DNA of 64,000 nucleotides from Eudorina sp. 2006-703-Eu-15 (taxonomy: Eukaryota; Chlorophyta; Chlorophyceae; Chlamydomonadales; Volvocaceae), in the NCBI GenBank assembly GCA_003117195.1, contig BDSI01000046.1:714713-778712 (forward strand), read 5' to 3'. The notes below the pieces were generated by a model. The model was not told where the DNA came from. It was given only the letters and a program-made list of their open reading frames with translations, and ran no database searches. Each line of letters starts with the position of its first letter. The stretch's first letter is position 1. The position numbers and the translations under genes were made by a program. Of this stretch, positions 43,278 to 54,220 are shown one piece after another.

Positions 43278-43368
43278 GTTCTCGTTGTTTTCTTTTGGAA
43301 TTGTAAAGATGGCAAGGCGTTTGACAGATTCGAGCTCTATTGAGGAGTATTTCATTCGCTTGGATATA

Positions 43369-43985
43369 GCCGCTCGTGCCCTGGCCTCCTGTGCCTTGGG
43401 CGGCACCTCGGTGCTTTTGGGTTCGTGCGAGCCTGGGGGGTCTGTTTTTGGGGGGTGGGGGGTTTGGGTTCCTTCGGTTGGGCGGTCTGGTGTGTCTCCT
43501 TCTGTTGGGAGTTCCGGTGTTCCCTGGGGCTGCTGCAGGTTGTTGCTTCCGTTTGTTTGCTTTGTGTCTTCTGTGGCTGCTGCAGTTGGGTGTTGCCCTG
43601 CTTCTTTGGGTAGTGTTTGCCTCGTTGCTGTGTTCTGGTTTTGTAGCTGTTTTTCTTTTCTTTTTTTTGTTTTTTGTTGTTTGTTGGTGGGTGGGTCGTC
43701 TTTGGCCTTCCGTCTCGCCTGGTGGCCTGGAGTAGGAGGTGCGGCCTTGTTGTGCCGTTTTGCCGCTTTGGGAGCTTTTCTCTCCCTCTGCCGCCCTGTC
43801 CCTGTCCCCGTCCTGTCTGTGAGGTTGGCGTTGCTTGGTTCCCTTTCCTTCTGGTTGGTGCCTCTGGGGCTCGGTTGCGGTGTGGTGGTCTTTGCTTGCC
43901 GTCTGGCCTTCTTCCCGGCTTGCTGCTTGGTCTGCTTCCGTCCCTTTGTCCTTGTAACGTCCCTCTCAGAAAAAAAAAAAAAAAG
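43369..43985 (+). mobile_element. LINE 3' UTR fragment with poly(A)
   Basis: Starts at CGCTCGTGCCCTGGCC directly after the LTR unit and ends CTCAG plus A15. Confidence 0.9.
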
Positions 43986-44274
43986 CCCTGGACGTTTCCC
44001 TTGCTCGTGGCGTGCTCGTGCTCTGCCGGGCCGGTGTCTGTTGGCGTGGCTGGCGGAGCGGCGCCCTGTTGTGCGGCCCTGCGGTGTGCTCGTGCTCGAG
44101 ACCCTACCGAGCGGCACCCGGGTTCGGCCGTGACGTGCTTGGCGCCTTGGTGTGCTCGTGCCCTGGCCTCCTGTGCCTTGGGCGGCACCTCGGTGCTTTT
44201 GGGTTCGTGCGAGCCTGGGGGGTCTGTTTTTGGGGGGTGGGGGGTTTGGGTTCCTTCGGTTGGGCGATCTGGTG
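43986..44274 (+). mobile_element. LINE 3' UTR middle fragment
   Basis: From GCCCTGGACGTTTCC to GATCTGGTG. Both ends match those of 52546-52836, so the composite was copied as a block. Confidence 0.85.
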
Positions 44275-44618
44275 TTTTTTTTTTTTTTTCTGAGAGGGAC
44301 GTTAGAGAGAAAAGAGGGACGTTAGAGAGAAAAGCTCCCAAAGCGGCAAAACGGCACAACAAGGCCGCACCTCCTACTCCAGGCCACCAGGCGAGACGGA
44401 AGGCCAAAGACGACCCACCCACCAACAAACAACAAAAAACAAAACAAAAAAAAAACAGCTACAAAACCAGAACACAGCAACGAGGCAAACACTACCCAAA
44501 GAAGCAGGGCAACACCCAACTGCAGCAGCCACAGAAGACACAAAGCAAACAAACGGAAGCAACAACCTGCAGCAGCCCCAGGGAACACCGGAACTCCCAA
44601 CAGAAGGAGACACACCAG
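44275..44618 (-). mobile_element. LINE 3' end fragment with internal deletion and 20-bp duplication
   Basis: GAGGGACGTTAGAGAGAAAA occurs twice in tandem (44292-44331), and about 180 bp of UTR between the terminus and AGAGAAAAGC is missing. It ends at GACACACCAG. Confidence 0.87.
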
Positions 44619-44848
44619 CCGTTTTGCCGCTTTGGGAGCTTTTCTCTCCCTCTGCCGCCCTGTCCCTGTCCCCGTCCTGTCTGTGAGGTTGGCGTTGCTT
44701 GGTTCCCTTTCCTTCTGGTTGGTGCCTCTGGGGCTCAGTTGCGGTGTGGTGGTCTTTGCTTGCCGTCTGGCCTTCTTCCCGGCTTGCTGCTTGGTCTGCT
44801 TCCGTCCCTTTGTCCTTGTAACGTCCCTCTCAGAAAAAAAAAAAAAAA
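44619..44848 (+). mobile_element. LINE 3' end with poly(A)
   Basis: CCGTTTTGCCGCTTTGGG to CTCAG plus A15. Together with 44275-44618 it makes an insertion with poly(T) on the left and poly(A) on the right. Confidence 0.88.
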
Positions 44849-45438
44849 GGAACAACAACGGAAACAACAACCTGCAGCAGCCCCAGAGAACACCGGAACT
44901 CTCAACAGAAGGCGACACACCAGACCGCCCAACAGAAGGAACCCAAAACCCTCCACCCCCAAAAACAGACCCCCCAGGCTCGCACGAACCCAAAAGCACC
45001 GAGGTGCCGCCCAAGGCACAGGAGGCCAGGGCACGAGCACACCAAGGCGCCAAGCACGTCACGGCCGAACCCGGGTGCCGCTCGGTAGGGTCTCGAGCAC
45101 GAGCACACCGCAGGGCCGCACAACAGGGCGCCGCTCCACCAGCCACGCCAACAGACGCCGGTCCGGCAGAGCACGAGCACGCCACGAGCAAGGGAAACGT
45201 CCAGGGCTGGTACCCTGCGGGCGCAGCAAGCAGGAACACCCCTCCCTCGCCAACCCAACACTGGAGGCCCTTACCCCTACAACACTGGCCCCCCTAGACC
45301 CCAGCACCTCGAGGCCCCCCACAAAGCCGAACTGAAACCCCTGTCACTTCTGCCCTACACAAACCGGAAACGGCTCACACAACAAACCCCCCTGAGCTGG
45401 GCTGAGCTGATGCTGTAGCTGTAGCTGCGAGCTGAAAA
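44849..45438 (-). mobile_element. LINE 3' UTR, 3' end missing
   Basis: Starts inside the UTR at AACAACGGAAAC and runs up to the ORF2 stop. Confidence 0.88.
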
Positions 45439-47508
45439 CTAATCTGACATTACTGCGGCGGCAGCCTGTGGGGCTGGCACAGGGTGGGCCAGGGACAGAT
45501 GGACCCGCAGCCTGGGCGCCTGCCCTTCGGCACGCTCGACAGAGCACAGGACACCTTCATGCGCCCATGAGGCTTCGAAGGCGTCCAGCGGAGCTGTCTT
45601 CAGCTGGGCGGTGATGTGTGAGAGTGGCAACCCAGCCATGGTGTCGTCGGGCAACGCTGCCATCCGGAAATGCGCCCACATGAGCCGTTGGAGCTCGCTG
45701 ACCACCTGGGTGACGACCGCTTCGGAGGGGCAGGGCTCGGTGTCAGCAGCTTGGTGGTGGCACCAGACGGCCCACAGCCAGGTGGCCCGAAGGGCGGTCC
45801 AGAGGGTTTGCAGGCCCGGGCTGGTTGGGTACTGGCCCCAGGCGGCGGCCCAGTCTCCCAGCAGCAGTTCAACGCTCATCATTGGGGGGCCGGGCCCCCC
45901 GGTGATGGCCCTCCAGAGAGCCACCAGCCACTCACGAGCACCCTTGTACACCGGGCAGGCCACAAAGATGTGGGTCAAGGTGTCCATGCACAGTTCTGGC
46001 CGCCATCGCCGCGGCTGCTGCTGCTGTGGCTGCTGCTGTGGCTGTTGGCAGGGTGGGTGGCTGCAGGCGGCGCGGTCCGGCCGGCCTTTGGTTGCGAGGT
46101 ACAGGCCGCACGGGAGCCGTGCATGCTGCAGACGCCACACCAGGGCCTTGGCCCGGTTGCTGGCCGGGCTGTCCCACAGCCGCTGCCAGGTCTTGTGCTT
46201 CTGGGCCGCCGTGGGTGCACCCAAGCCCGGCGGGTCTGGCGGTTCAGGCGGGTCAGGTGGGTCTGGCAGGTCAGGTGGTTCCGGCGGGGCGGGTGGGTCC
46301 ACGGGGGCCAGCTGATCTGGTAGGTCCGGCGGGCTCCCTTGCAGCGGCCCTGCGGGGTGGTGGTTGATGAAGGCAGATGGCCCAGCTGTCGAGGGGCCTG
46401 CCCCTGGGTCCCCCCGGCTGTGAGGACGCCGCTGAGTTGCCGGCAGCTGAGTGACACTGGCTGTGAACGGGGAGAGTGGGTTGCAACGTGGCCGCATCCA
46501 GGCTGCAGGCTGGACTGGGTGCATCCTGAACCAGCTGCTATGGCTGGGGGCCCGATTGGCTGCATGCTGCCGTCTCCATTCCTCCTCCAGGACCGTGAGT
46601 GCACTGCGATTACCCGGGAGTGTAGGCCACGCAGCGGGCGTCAGGGGTCCTGGGCCGTGGTCTCCCAAAGCCAGGCGTGCAGCTGTGAGACGGCGGCGGG
46701 TTTCGCAGACTGTGTAGTGTACCAGTGGCAGGGTGCCATGGCCATGACTGAGGGGGTGGCACTGCACCTCGCTCCAGGGGCCCAGGAGCTGGTTCTCGGT
46801 TGGCCACAAGGCCGGCCGCTCAGCCGGCGGGGCAGCCTGGTACGCCAACCGCTCCGCCAGGGACCAGAAGCGGCGCGGCTTTTTGCCTGGCAGGACACAG
46901 GCCGCCAGCCACGCGTCAGGGGCCGCTGGCCCGGCCGCTGTTGGTTCAGGGGTGACGAGGCGGCCGCTGGGCAGGGCAGCCAGTAGAGCTCCGGACGGGC
47001 TGCGGACCCAGTTGCTGTCCAGTGACACTTGCCAATTTGCTGCTTCAGGAAGTTCTGCGGTGAGGAGGCCACCTGGCAGGAGCTGGTGCCAGTCTGGAGG
47101 CACGGCGGCCAGCACAGCCTGCAGTTGGGGGTCACGCTGGGCCAGGGCTGGGGCTGCACGCAGGGCTGCCACGGTGCACGGTGCGTCGATGGGTCCGCCC
47201 TCAGGCATACCGGGGGGCTGGAATGGCTGTCCTGTCACTGGGTCCCGAAGGGCTGCGTTGTAGTACAGCGGCTCATGCAGCAGCGCCCGCGCATCAGTGC
47301 CCTCAGGGTAAGGCAGCCGGCAGGGCTGTGAGGCCCGGAAGGATGTCACCAGGCTGGCCAGGTACGGGGGCAGGTTTGCCGGTGGGTCCACCGTCCCATA
47401 CACCCAACCCCAGCCGGCGGTCCCCCGGGGGGCCCAGTTAGCGAAGAGGGAGCGCATGATCAGCTTCCAGGGCTGCCGGCCTGGTTGGGCTAACTGCGCC
47501 AGGGTCTT
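45439..47508 (-). pseudogene. LINE ORF2 C-terminal half
   Basis: A single open frame on the minus strand from LAQLAQPGRQPWKL (post-RT) to VMSD. It includes the Pro linker, CSHPPC, the Gln run and THIFVACP. The RT is missing; truncation at AGGGTCTT joins it to a + strand 3' UTR. The protein-coding part shows no frameshift. Confidence 0.88.
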
Positions 47509-47724
47509 CCCCGTCCCCGTCCCCGTCCTGTCCCTTCTCCCTGTCCCCGTCCTGTCTGTGAGGTTGGCGTTGCTTGGTTCCCTTTCCTTCTGGTTGGTGC
47601 CTCTGGGGCTCGGTGGTGTGGTGGTCTTTGCTTGCCGTCTGGCCTTCTTCCCGGCTTGCTGCTTGGTCTGCTTCCGTCCCTTTGTCCTTGTAACGTCCCT
47701 CTCAGAAAAAACAAAAAAAAAAAA
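47509..47724 (+). mobile_element. LINE 3' end with poly(A) and expanded CCCCGT repeat
   Basis: Begins with several CCCCGT/CCTGTC units that are amplified relative to other copies, lacks CGGTTG, and ends CAGAAAAAAC plus A12. Confidence 0.87.
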
Positions 47725-48009
47725 GTCGTACGATTGCACGGCGTGCCAAAGAGCGTTGTGTCTGATCGTGGTACTCAGTTTGCGAGTAAGTTTTGGGCCG
47801 CGCTGGGTGTTTTGGTTGGGATGCGTGTGAATCTGTCCACCGCATACCATCCACAATCTGATGGCCAGACTGAGCGTGTGAATCGCGTTCTGGGCGACAT
47901 GCTCCGTAACTTCGCTGGCCGCACACCATCTGCCTGGGACACCTACCTGACTGCTGCTGAGTTTGCTATCAACAATGCTGTGAACCGTTCGACTGGCAAG
48001 AGTCCTTTC
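47725..48009 (+). pseudogene. Chromovirus integrase core fragment
   Basis: Encodes VVRLHGVPKSVVSDRGTQF, which has the second catalytic Asp, and HPQSDGQTERVNRVL, which has the catalytic Glu. It then has WDTYLTAAEFAINNAVNRST and GKSPF, the classic Ty3/Gypsy integrase pattern. It is truncated on the left by a LINE and on the right by a SINE. It differs from the integrase at 1648 and belongs to another lineage. Confidence 0.9.
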
Positions 48010-48231
48010 TTTTTTTTTATTTTTTTCTGAAGGAACCAGGACTCGGGACGGGGTGCCTTTCTTTATGTTGTCTGGCGGTCCTCTGATGCTGCCACTACTC
48101 CACGAGCGGCTAGCAGGCCGGGCTTCTGGGCGTCTCCACAGGCCAGCTGGATGACGTAGGATGGGTGAGAGTCTTGTAAACCTCCAGACGGGACAGGGAC
48201 GGGTGGGCACCCTCCTTCTCGTCACACCCCT
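48010..48231 (-). mobile_element. SINE copy 7, 3' half
   Basis: Poly(T) with one A, then the reverse of the SINE end (CTGAAGGAACCAGG). It stops at GTCACACCCC, where LINE 3' UTR in the opposite orientation begins. Confidence 0.9.
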
Positions 48232-48341
48232 TGGTTGCGGTGTGGTGGTCTTTGCTTGCCGTCTGGCCTTCTTCCCGGCTTGCTGCTTGGTCTGCTTCCG
48301 TCCCTTTGTCCTTGTAACGTCCCTCTCAGAAAAAAAAAAAA
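48232..48341 (+). mobile_element. LINE last 98 bp plus poly(A)
   Basis: GGTTGCGGTGTGG to CTCAG plus A12. It is joined 5' to 5' with SINE copy 7. Confidence 0.9.
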
Positions 48342-48493
48342 GCGGACGTAAGCGCACTGTGCACGAATACCTCGTCAAATGGGCTGGGTATTCCTCTGAG
48401 CACAATAGCTGGGAACCTGCGCGAAATTTTACTCCTGATATGAAACCCCTGCTGGAGGAAGCTCGGTTACGGGCCACGGCTAAGGTAAGTTGA
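48342..48493 (+). pseudogene. Chromodomain of the chromovirus pol C-terminus
   Basis: EYLVKWAGYSSEHNSWEPARNF is a textbook chromodomain core with aromatic cage positions. It ends shortly after with TGA at 48491-48493. In chromoviruses this domain sits at the integrase C-terminus and steers integration to methylated histone. The roughly 100 residues normally between GKSPF and the chromodomain are absent, replaced by the SINE/LINE composite. Confidence 0.88.
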
Positions 48494-48586
48494 GCGGTAC
48501 AGGTAAGTCGTAATTGCCGCTCTATGCCGTGCCTAATCTGGCTCTCTTCCATGCAGCGGGGACGCTGCATCCTTAGGGGGGATAGT

Positions 48587-49085
48587 TGTTGTATACTGCG
48601 TAATCTGATACGCACTAATTCTGTAATATTTAACATTGTTATAATATCTAATAATAATTGGTCTGACAATAATTCTGGTAATACGTCTGATACGTCCGAA
48701 ACTACTATTGAACGTAGTCTGACTTGCCCGACGTACAGGCCAACTGTCTGACGAGCTGTTCGTATGCCGAGTAGCGCCTGAGCTACGTTCTGTCGGCCTC
48801 TGTTGTATTAATGCCGCATCTGTCTGCGGAAGTCTATGCGCTGTGCATAGGCGGGGGTCATAGCATCTGGCTATGGCTGGGACTGTTCCCTGGCGCTGAC
48901 TGGCAACCCGATTGGAGACTTCTTCGGATCTTCTGGAACTTCGTCTGGACGGTCGCGAACCTGTCGCCCGAGAATATTCGGGAAGAGGACACGTCATCTG
49001 TGACGTGCAGCCCTGTATATAACCTACGGCAGGTCTCCAAATCGGTGTCTTTTGACGCCACCAAACCGGTGGACTATACACAACA
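48587..49085 (+). mobile_element. Long terminal repeat, copy B (499 bp)
   Basis: Same ends and length as copy A. Contains an ACGT dyad at 48990-49007 and TATATAA at 49016-49022. Confidence 0.78.
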
Positions 49086-49167
49086 TAATGTCATAGGAAC
49101 GAGAATGCAAGCACTCTACCTAAGAGTGCTTGCATTCGTCCTCGTTGTTTTCTTTTGGAATTGTAAA

Positions 49168-49228
49168 GATGGCAAGGCGTTTGACAGATTCGAGCTCTAT
49201 TGAGGAGTTTTTCATTCGCTTGGATATG
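49168..49228 (+). pseudogene. Candidate gag N-terminus after LTR copy B
   Basis: A short open start (MARRLTDSSS ...) conserved in copy A at 43308. It is cut after 19-20 codons by a LINE. Placement after LTR and leader is the only support. Confidence 0.35.
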
Positions 49229-51523
49229 CCCTTGCCTTCCACTTCTCCTTTGTCCAGCCCTCCCCACCCCAGCTGGCAGCGCTGCGGAAGTGCATCGACG
49301 GCTTCACCGCCTGGTCGTTGCTGCCTGAAGATGCTACCCTGGTGTGCAATGGTCGTGCACTGCTGAAGCCGGATCCAGTGGTGGCATGCCAAGACCACGA
49401 GTGTGGCGGGGTTGGCCACATTGACCTTGACTCCTTCCTTGCAGCGCTGCATGGCAAGACCCTGGCGCAGTTAGCCCAACCAGGCCGGCAGCCCTGGAAG
49501 CTGATCATGCGCTCCCTCTTCGCTAACTGGGCCCCCCGGGGGACCGCCGGCTGGGGTTGGGTGTATGGGACGGTGGACCCACCGGCAAACCTGCCCCCGT
49601 ACCTGGCCAGCCTGGTGACATCCTTCCGGGCCTCACAGCCCTGCCGGCTGCCTTACCCTGAGGGCACTGATGCGCGGGCGCTGCTGCATGAGCCGCTGTA
49701 CTACAACGCAGCCCTTCGGGACCCAGTGACAGGACAGCCATTCCAGCCCCCCGGTATGCCTGAGGGCGGACCCATCGACGCACCGTGCACCGTGGCAGCC
49801 CTGCGTGCAGCCCCAGCCCTGGCCCAGCGTGACCCCCAACTGCAGGCTGTGCTGGCCGCCGTGCCTCCAGACTGGCACCAGCTCCTGCCAGGTGGCCTCC
49901 TCACCGCAGAACTTCCTGAAGCAGCAAATTGGCAAGTGTCACTGGACAGCAACTGGGTCCGCAGCCCGTCCGGAGCTCTACTGGCTGCCCTGCCCAGCGG
50001 CCGCCTCGTCACCCCTGAACCAACAGCGGCCGGGCCAGCGGCCCCTGACGCGTGGCTGGCGGCCTGTGTCCTGCCAGGCAAAAAGCCGCGCCGCTTCTGG
50101 TCCCTGGCGGAGCGGTTGGCGTACCAGGCTGCCCCGCCGGCTGAGCGGCCGGCCTTGTGGCCAACCGAGAACCAGCTCCTGGGCCCCTGGAGCGAGGTGC
50201 AGTGCCACCCCCTCAGTCATGGCCATGGCACCCTGCCACTGGTACACTACACAGTCTGCGAAACCCGCCGCCGTCTCACAGCTGCACGCCTGGCTTTGGG
50301 AGACCACGGCCCAGGACCCCTGACGCCCGCTGCGTGGCCTACACTCCCGGGTAATCGCAGTGCACTCACGGTCCTGGAGGAGGAATGGAGACGGCAGCAT
50401 GCAGCCAATCGGGCCCCCAGCCATAGCAGCTGGTTCAGGATGCACCCAGTCCAGCCTGCAGCCTGGATGCGGCCACGTTGCAACCCACTCTCCCCGTTCA
50501 CAGCCAGTGTCACTCAGCTGCCGGCAACTCAGCGGCGTCCTCACAGCCGGGGGGACCCAGGGGCAGGCCCCTCGACAGCTGGGCCATCTGCCTTCATCAA
50601 CCACCACCCCGCAGGGCCGCTGCAAGGGAGCCCGCCGGACCTACCAGATCAGCTGGCCCCGTGGACCCACCCGCCCCGCCGGAACCACCTGACCTGCCAG
50701 ACCCACCTGACCCGCCTGAACCGCCAGACCCGCCGGGCTTGGGTGCACCCACGGCGGCCCAGAAGCACAAGACCTGGCAGCGGCTGTGGGACAGCCCGGC
50801 CAGCAACCGGGCCAAGGCCCTGGTGTGGCGTCTGCAGCATGCACGGCTCCCGTGCGGCCTGTACCTCGCAACCAAAGGCCGGCCGGACCGCGCCGCCTGC
50901 AGCCACCCACCCTGCCAACAGCCACAGCAGCAGCCACAGCAGCAGCAGCCGCGGCGATGGCGGCCAGAACTGTGCATGGACACCTTGACCCACATCTTTG
51001 TGGCCTGCCCGGTGTACAAGGGTGCTCGTGAGTGGCTGGTGGCTCTCTGGAGGGCCATCACCGGGGGGCCCGGCCCCCAATGATGAGCGTTGAACTGCTG
51101 CTGGGAGACTGGGCCGCCGCCTGGGGCCAGTACCCAACCAGCCCGGGCCTGCAAACCCTCTGGACCGCCCTTCGGGCCACCTGGCTGTGGGCCGTCTGGT
51201 GCCACCACCAAGCTGCTGACACCGAGCCCTGCCCCTCCGAAGCGGTCGTCACCCAGGTGGTCAGCGAGCTCCAACGGCTCATGTGGGCGCATTTCCGGAT
51301 GGCAGCGTTGCCCGACGACACCATGGCTGGGTTGCCACTCTCACACATCACCGCCCAGCTGAAGACAGCTCCGCTGGACGCCTTCGAAGCCTCATGGGCG
51401 CATGAAGGTGTCCTGTGCTCTGTCGAGCGTGCCGAAGGGCAGGCGCCCAGGCTGCGGGTCCATCTGTCCCTGGCCCACCCTGTGCCAGCCCCACAGGCTG
51501 CCGCCGCAGTAATGTCAGATTAG
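49229..51523 (+). pseudogene. LINE ORF2 C-terminal half
   Basis: From post-RT CCTTGCCTTCC (LAFHFSFVQP) to VMSD and TAG. Single-base losses near 50658 and 51077 shift the frame in the Pro linker and after the Cys/His knuckle. Confidence 0.88.
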
Positions 51524-52544
51524 TTTTCAGCTCGCAGCTACAGCTACAGCATCAGCTCAGCCCAGCTCAGGGGGGTTTGTTGTGTGAGCCGTTTCCGGTT
51601 TGTGTAGGGCAGAAGTGACAGGGGGTTTCAGTTCGGCTTTGTGGGGGGCCTCGAGGGTGCTGGGGTCTAGGGGGGCCAGTGTTGTAGGGGTAAGGGCCTC
51701 CAGTGTTGGGTTGGCGAGGGAGGGGTGTTCCTGCTTGCTGCGCCCCGCAGGGTACCAGCCCTGGACGTTTCCCTTGCTCGTGGCGTGCTCGTGCTCTGCC
51801 GGACCGGCGTCTGTTGGCGTGGCTGGTGGAGCGGCGCCCTGTTGTGCGGCCCTGCGGTGTGCTCGTGCTCGAGACCCTACCGAGCGGCACCCGGGTTCGG
51901 CCGTGACGTGCTTGGCGCCTTGGTGTGCTCGTGCCCTGGCCTCCTGTGCCTTGGGCGGCACCTCGGTGCTTTTGGGTTCGTGCGAGCCTGGGGGGTCTGT
52001 TTTTGGGGGGTGGAGGGTTTTGGGTTCCTTCTGTTGGGCGGTCTGGTGTGTCGCCTTCTGTTGAGAGTTCCGGTGTTCTCTGGGGCTGCTGCAGGTTGTT
52101 GTTTCCGTTGTTTGCTTTGTGTCTTCTGTGGCTGCTGCAGTTGGGTGTTGCCCTGCTTCTTTGGGTAGTGTTTGCCTCGTTGCTGCGTTCTGGTTTTTGT
52201 AGCTGTTTTTCTTTTCTTTTTTTTGTTTTTTGTTGTTTGTTGGTGGGTGGGTCGTCTTTGGCCTTCCGTCTCGCCTGGTGGCCTGGAGTAGGAGGTGCGG
52301 CCTTGTTGTGCCGTTTTGCCGCTTTGGGAGCTTTTCTCTCCCTCTGCCGCCCTGTCCCTGTCCCCGTCCTGTCTGTGAGGTTGGCGTTGCTTGGTTCCCT
52401 TTCCTTCTGGTTGGTGCCTCTGGGGCTCGGTTGCGGTGTGGTGGTCTTTGCTTGCCGTCTGGCCTTCTTCCCGGCTTGCTGCTTGGTCTGCTTCCGTCCC
52501 TTTGTCCTTGTAACGTCCCTCTCAGAAAAAAAAAAAAAAAAAAA
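51524..52544 (+). mobile_element. LINE 3' UTR, full length, with poly(A)
   Basis: Complete UTR of the AACAACGGAAAC variant group, ending CTCAG plus A19. Confidence 0.93.
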
Positions 52545-53554
52545 TAGCCCTGGACGTTTCCCTTGCTCGTGGCGTGCTCGTGCTCTGCCGGGCCGGTGTC
52601 TGTTGGCGTGGCTGGCGGAGCGGCGCCCTGTTGTGCGGCCCTGCGGTGTGCTCGTGCTCGAGACCCTACGAGCGGCACCCGGGTTCGGCCGTGACGTGCT
52701 TGGCGCCTTGGTGTGCTCGTGCCCTGGCCTCCTGTGCCTTGGGCGGCACCTCGGTGCTTTTGGGTTCGTGCGAGCCTGGGGGGTCTGTTTTTGGGGGGTG
52801 GGGGGTTTGGGTTCCTTCGGTTGGGCGGTCTGGTGTTTTTTTTTTTTTTCTGAGAGGGACGTTACAAGGACAAAGGGACGGAAGCAGACCAAGCAGCAAG
52901 CCGGGAAGAAGGCCAGACGGCAAGCAAAGACCACCACACCGCAACTGAGCCCCAGAGGCACCAACCAGAAGGAAAGGGAACCAAGCAACGCCAACCTCAC
53001 AGACAGGACGGGGACAGGGACAGGGCGGCAGAGGGAGAGAAAAGCTCCCAAAGCGGCAAAACGGCTGGTGTGTCTCCTTCTGTTGGGAGTTCCGGTGTTC
53101 CCTGGGGCTGCTGCAGGTTGTTGCTTCCGTTTGTTTGCTTTGTGTCTTCTGTGGCTGCTGCAGTTGGTAGTTGCCCTGCTTCTTTGGGTAGTGTTTGCCT
53201 CGTTGCTGTGTTCTGGTTTTGTAGCTGTTTTTCTTTTCTTTTTTTTGTTTTTTGTTGTTTGTTGGTGGGCGGGTCGTCTTTGGCCTTCCGTCTCGCCTGG
53301 TGGCCTGGAGTAGGAGGTGCGGCCTTGTTGTGCCGTTTTGCCGCTTTGGGAGCTTTTCTCTCCCTCTGCCGCCCTGTCCCTGTCCCCGTCCTGTCTGTGA
53401 GGTTGGCGTTGCTTGGTTCCCTTTCCTTCTGGTTGGTGCCTCTGGGGCTCGGTTGCGGTGTGGTGGTCTTTGCTTGCCGTCTGGCCTTCTTCCCGGCTTG
53501 CTGCTTGGTCTGCTTCCGTCCCTTTGTCCTTGTAACGTCCCTCTCAGAAAAAAA
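52545..53554 (+). mobile_element. LINE 3' UTR with nested reverse LINE
   Basis: UTR from AGCCCTGGACG, interrupted at 52837-53064, then on to CTCTCAG plus A8 that runs into the ATG of the Rep-like gene. Confidence 0.9.
52837..53064 (-). mobile_element. Nested LINE 3' end with 7-bp duplication
   Basis: Poly(T)-led reverse fragment flanked by CTGGTGT (52830-52836 and 53065-53071). Confidence 0.92.
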
Positions 53555-54211
53555 ATGGATACGTCTATATCGAAGACGAGCGGAGCTATATCATCCTTTT
53601 TGGATGGTTTGGGCGATCATCGTCATTTGGTTGTGTATGAGGTGCCGGATGAGTCCAATCACAATCATCATTTCCATTTATGGATTAAGTTTGCGACGCA
53701 GCAACGTGTTGGCACTATTCGTGACCGTTTCAAGAAGGCGTTAGCTGAGCATGATGTTGCGTGTGCTGGCAACAAAGATTATTCATTTTGCAATTCGCAG
53801 ATTGATAGTGAAGAGCTGTGTGTGCGGTATATGATGAAGGGGAACCGTGGCCATCGGGGATTTAAGGCGGGTGTGAATCCGCGTGTGACTCATTCATTTG
53901 GTTTGGATTACAACGATGCATTTCATGAGAGAGAGCATAATGCGTATTGGGATGAGGCTGAAGAGCGACAGGACGAACAGGTTCAGCGTCAGCGTGATTT
54001 TAAGGCTGCATTTGCAGCCTCTGTTGCTCGGTATAATGGCCCAGAATATGGTTTTCGTGAGTATGTTGCGCAATGTTATGTGGATACGTGCGTTGCGTAT
54101 CAGCGTGGGATTGATGTGTATAATGCGCGGCGACAGGTGAATCTGTTGTGTGCGACCAATAGTGAGACTGAGCACAAACGAGTTGTGGATGCTATTGTCG
54201 AGAGGATTTGA
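53555..54211 (+). pseudogene. CRESS-DNA-virus-like Rep, HUH endonuclease domain only (endogenised, 5' end replaced by LINE tail)
   Basis: 218 codons, TGA at 54209-54211. HHFHLWIKF gives the metal-binding HUH motif II. YMMKG further on gives motif III, YxxK, whose Tyr nicks and joins the rolling-circle origin. Motif I, normally near the N-terminus, is not seen. The ATG directly abuts a LINE poly(A), so the true start was probably lost. No Walker A/B, so the SF3 helicase part is absent. GC is clearly lower than in the flanking LINE DNA, a sign of foreign origin. The C-terminal half is charged and helical. A plasmid Rep is the alternative. The frame is uninterrupted. Confidence 0.68.
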
Positions 54212-54220
54212 CAAACATTC

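Larger units (their letters stand above)
42671..43368 (+). repeat. Chromovirus LTR unit, copy A (PPT flank, LTR, leader)
   Basis: Almost identical to 48535-49228, with only a few differences seen (for example CCTGAGG/CCTTAGG and GAGTATTTC/GAGTTTTTC). It has a purine tract AGGGGGGATA before the LTR. After the LTR comes a leader whose 3' end (ATG at about 43308) could start a gag frame. Confidence 0.85.
48535..49228 (+). repeat. Chromovirus LTR unit, copy B
   Basis: Follows the chromodomain by about 40 bp, so the purine tract (CCTTAGGGGGGATA) is the natural 3' end of this element. The 499-bp LTR is followed by a leader and a candidate gag start (ATG 49168, MARRLTDSSSIEEFFIRLD). Confidence 0.87.

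Noticed and set aside
42951..43343. 130-codon frame conserved in both LTR units (also 48811-49203)
   Set aside because: It lies inside the LTR and leader, overlaps the TATA box and hairpin, and its conservation is explained by duplication of the whole unit.
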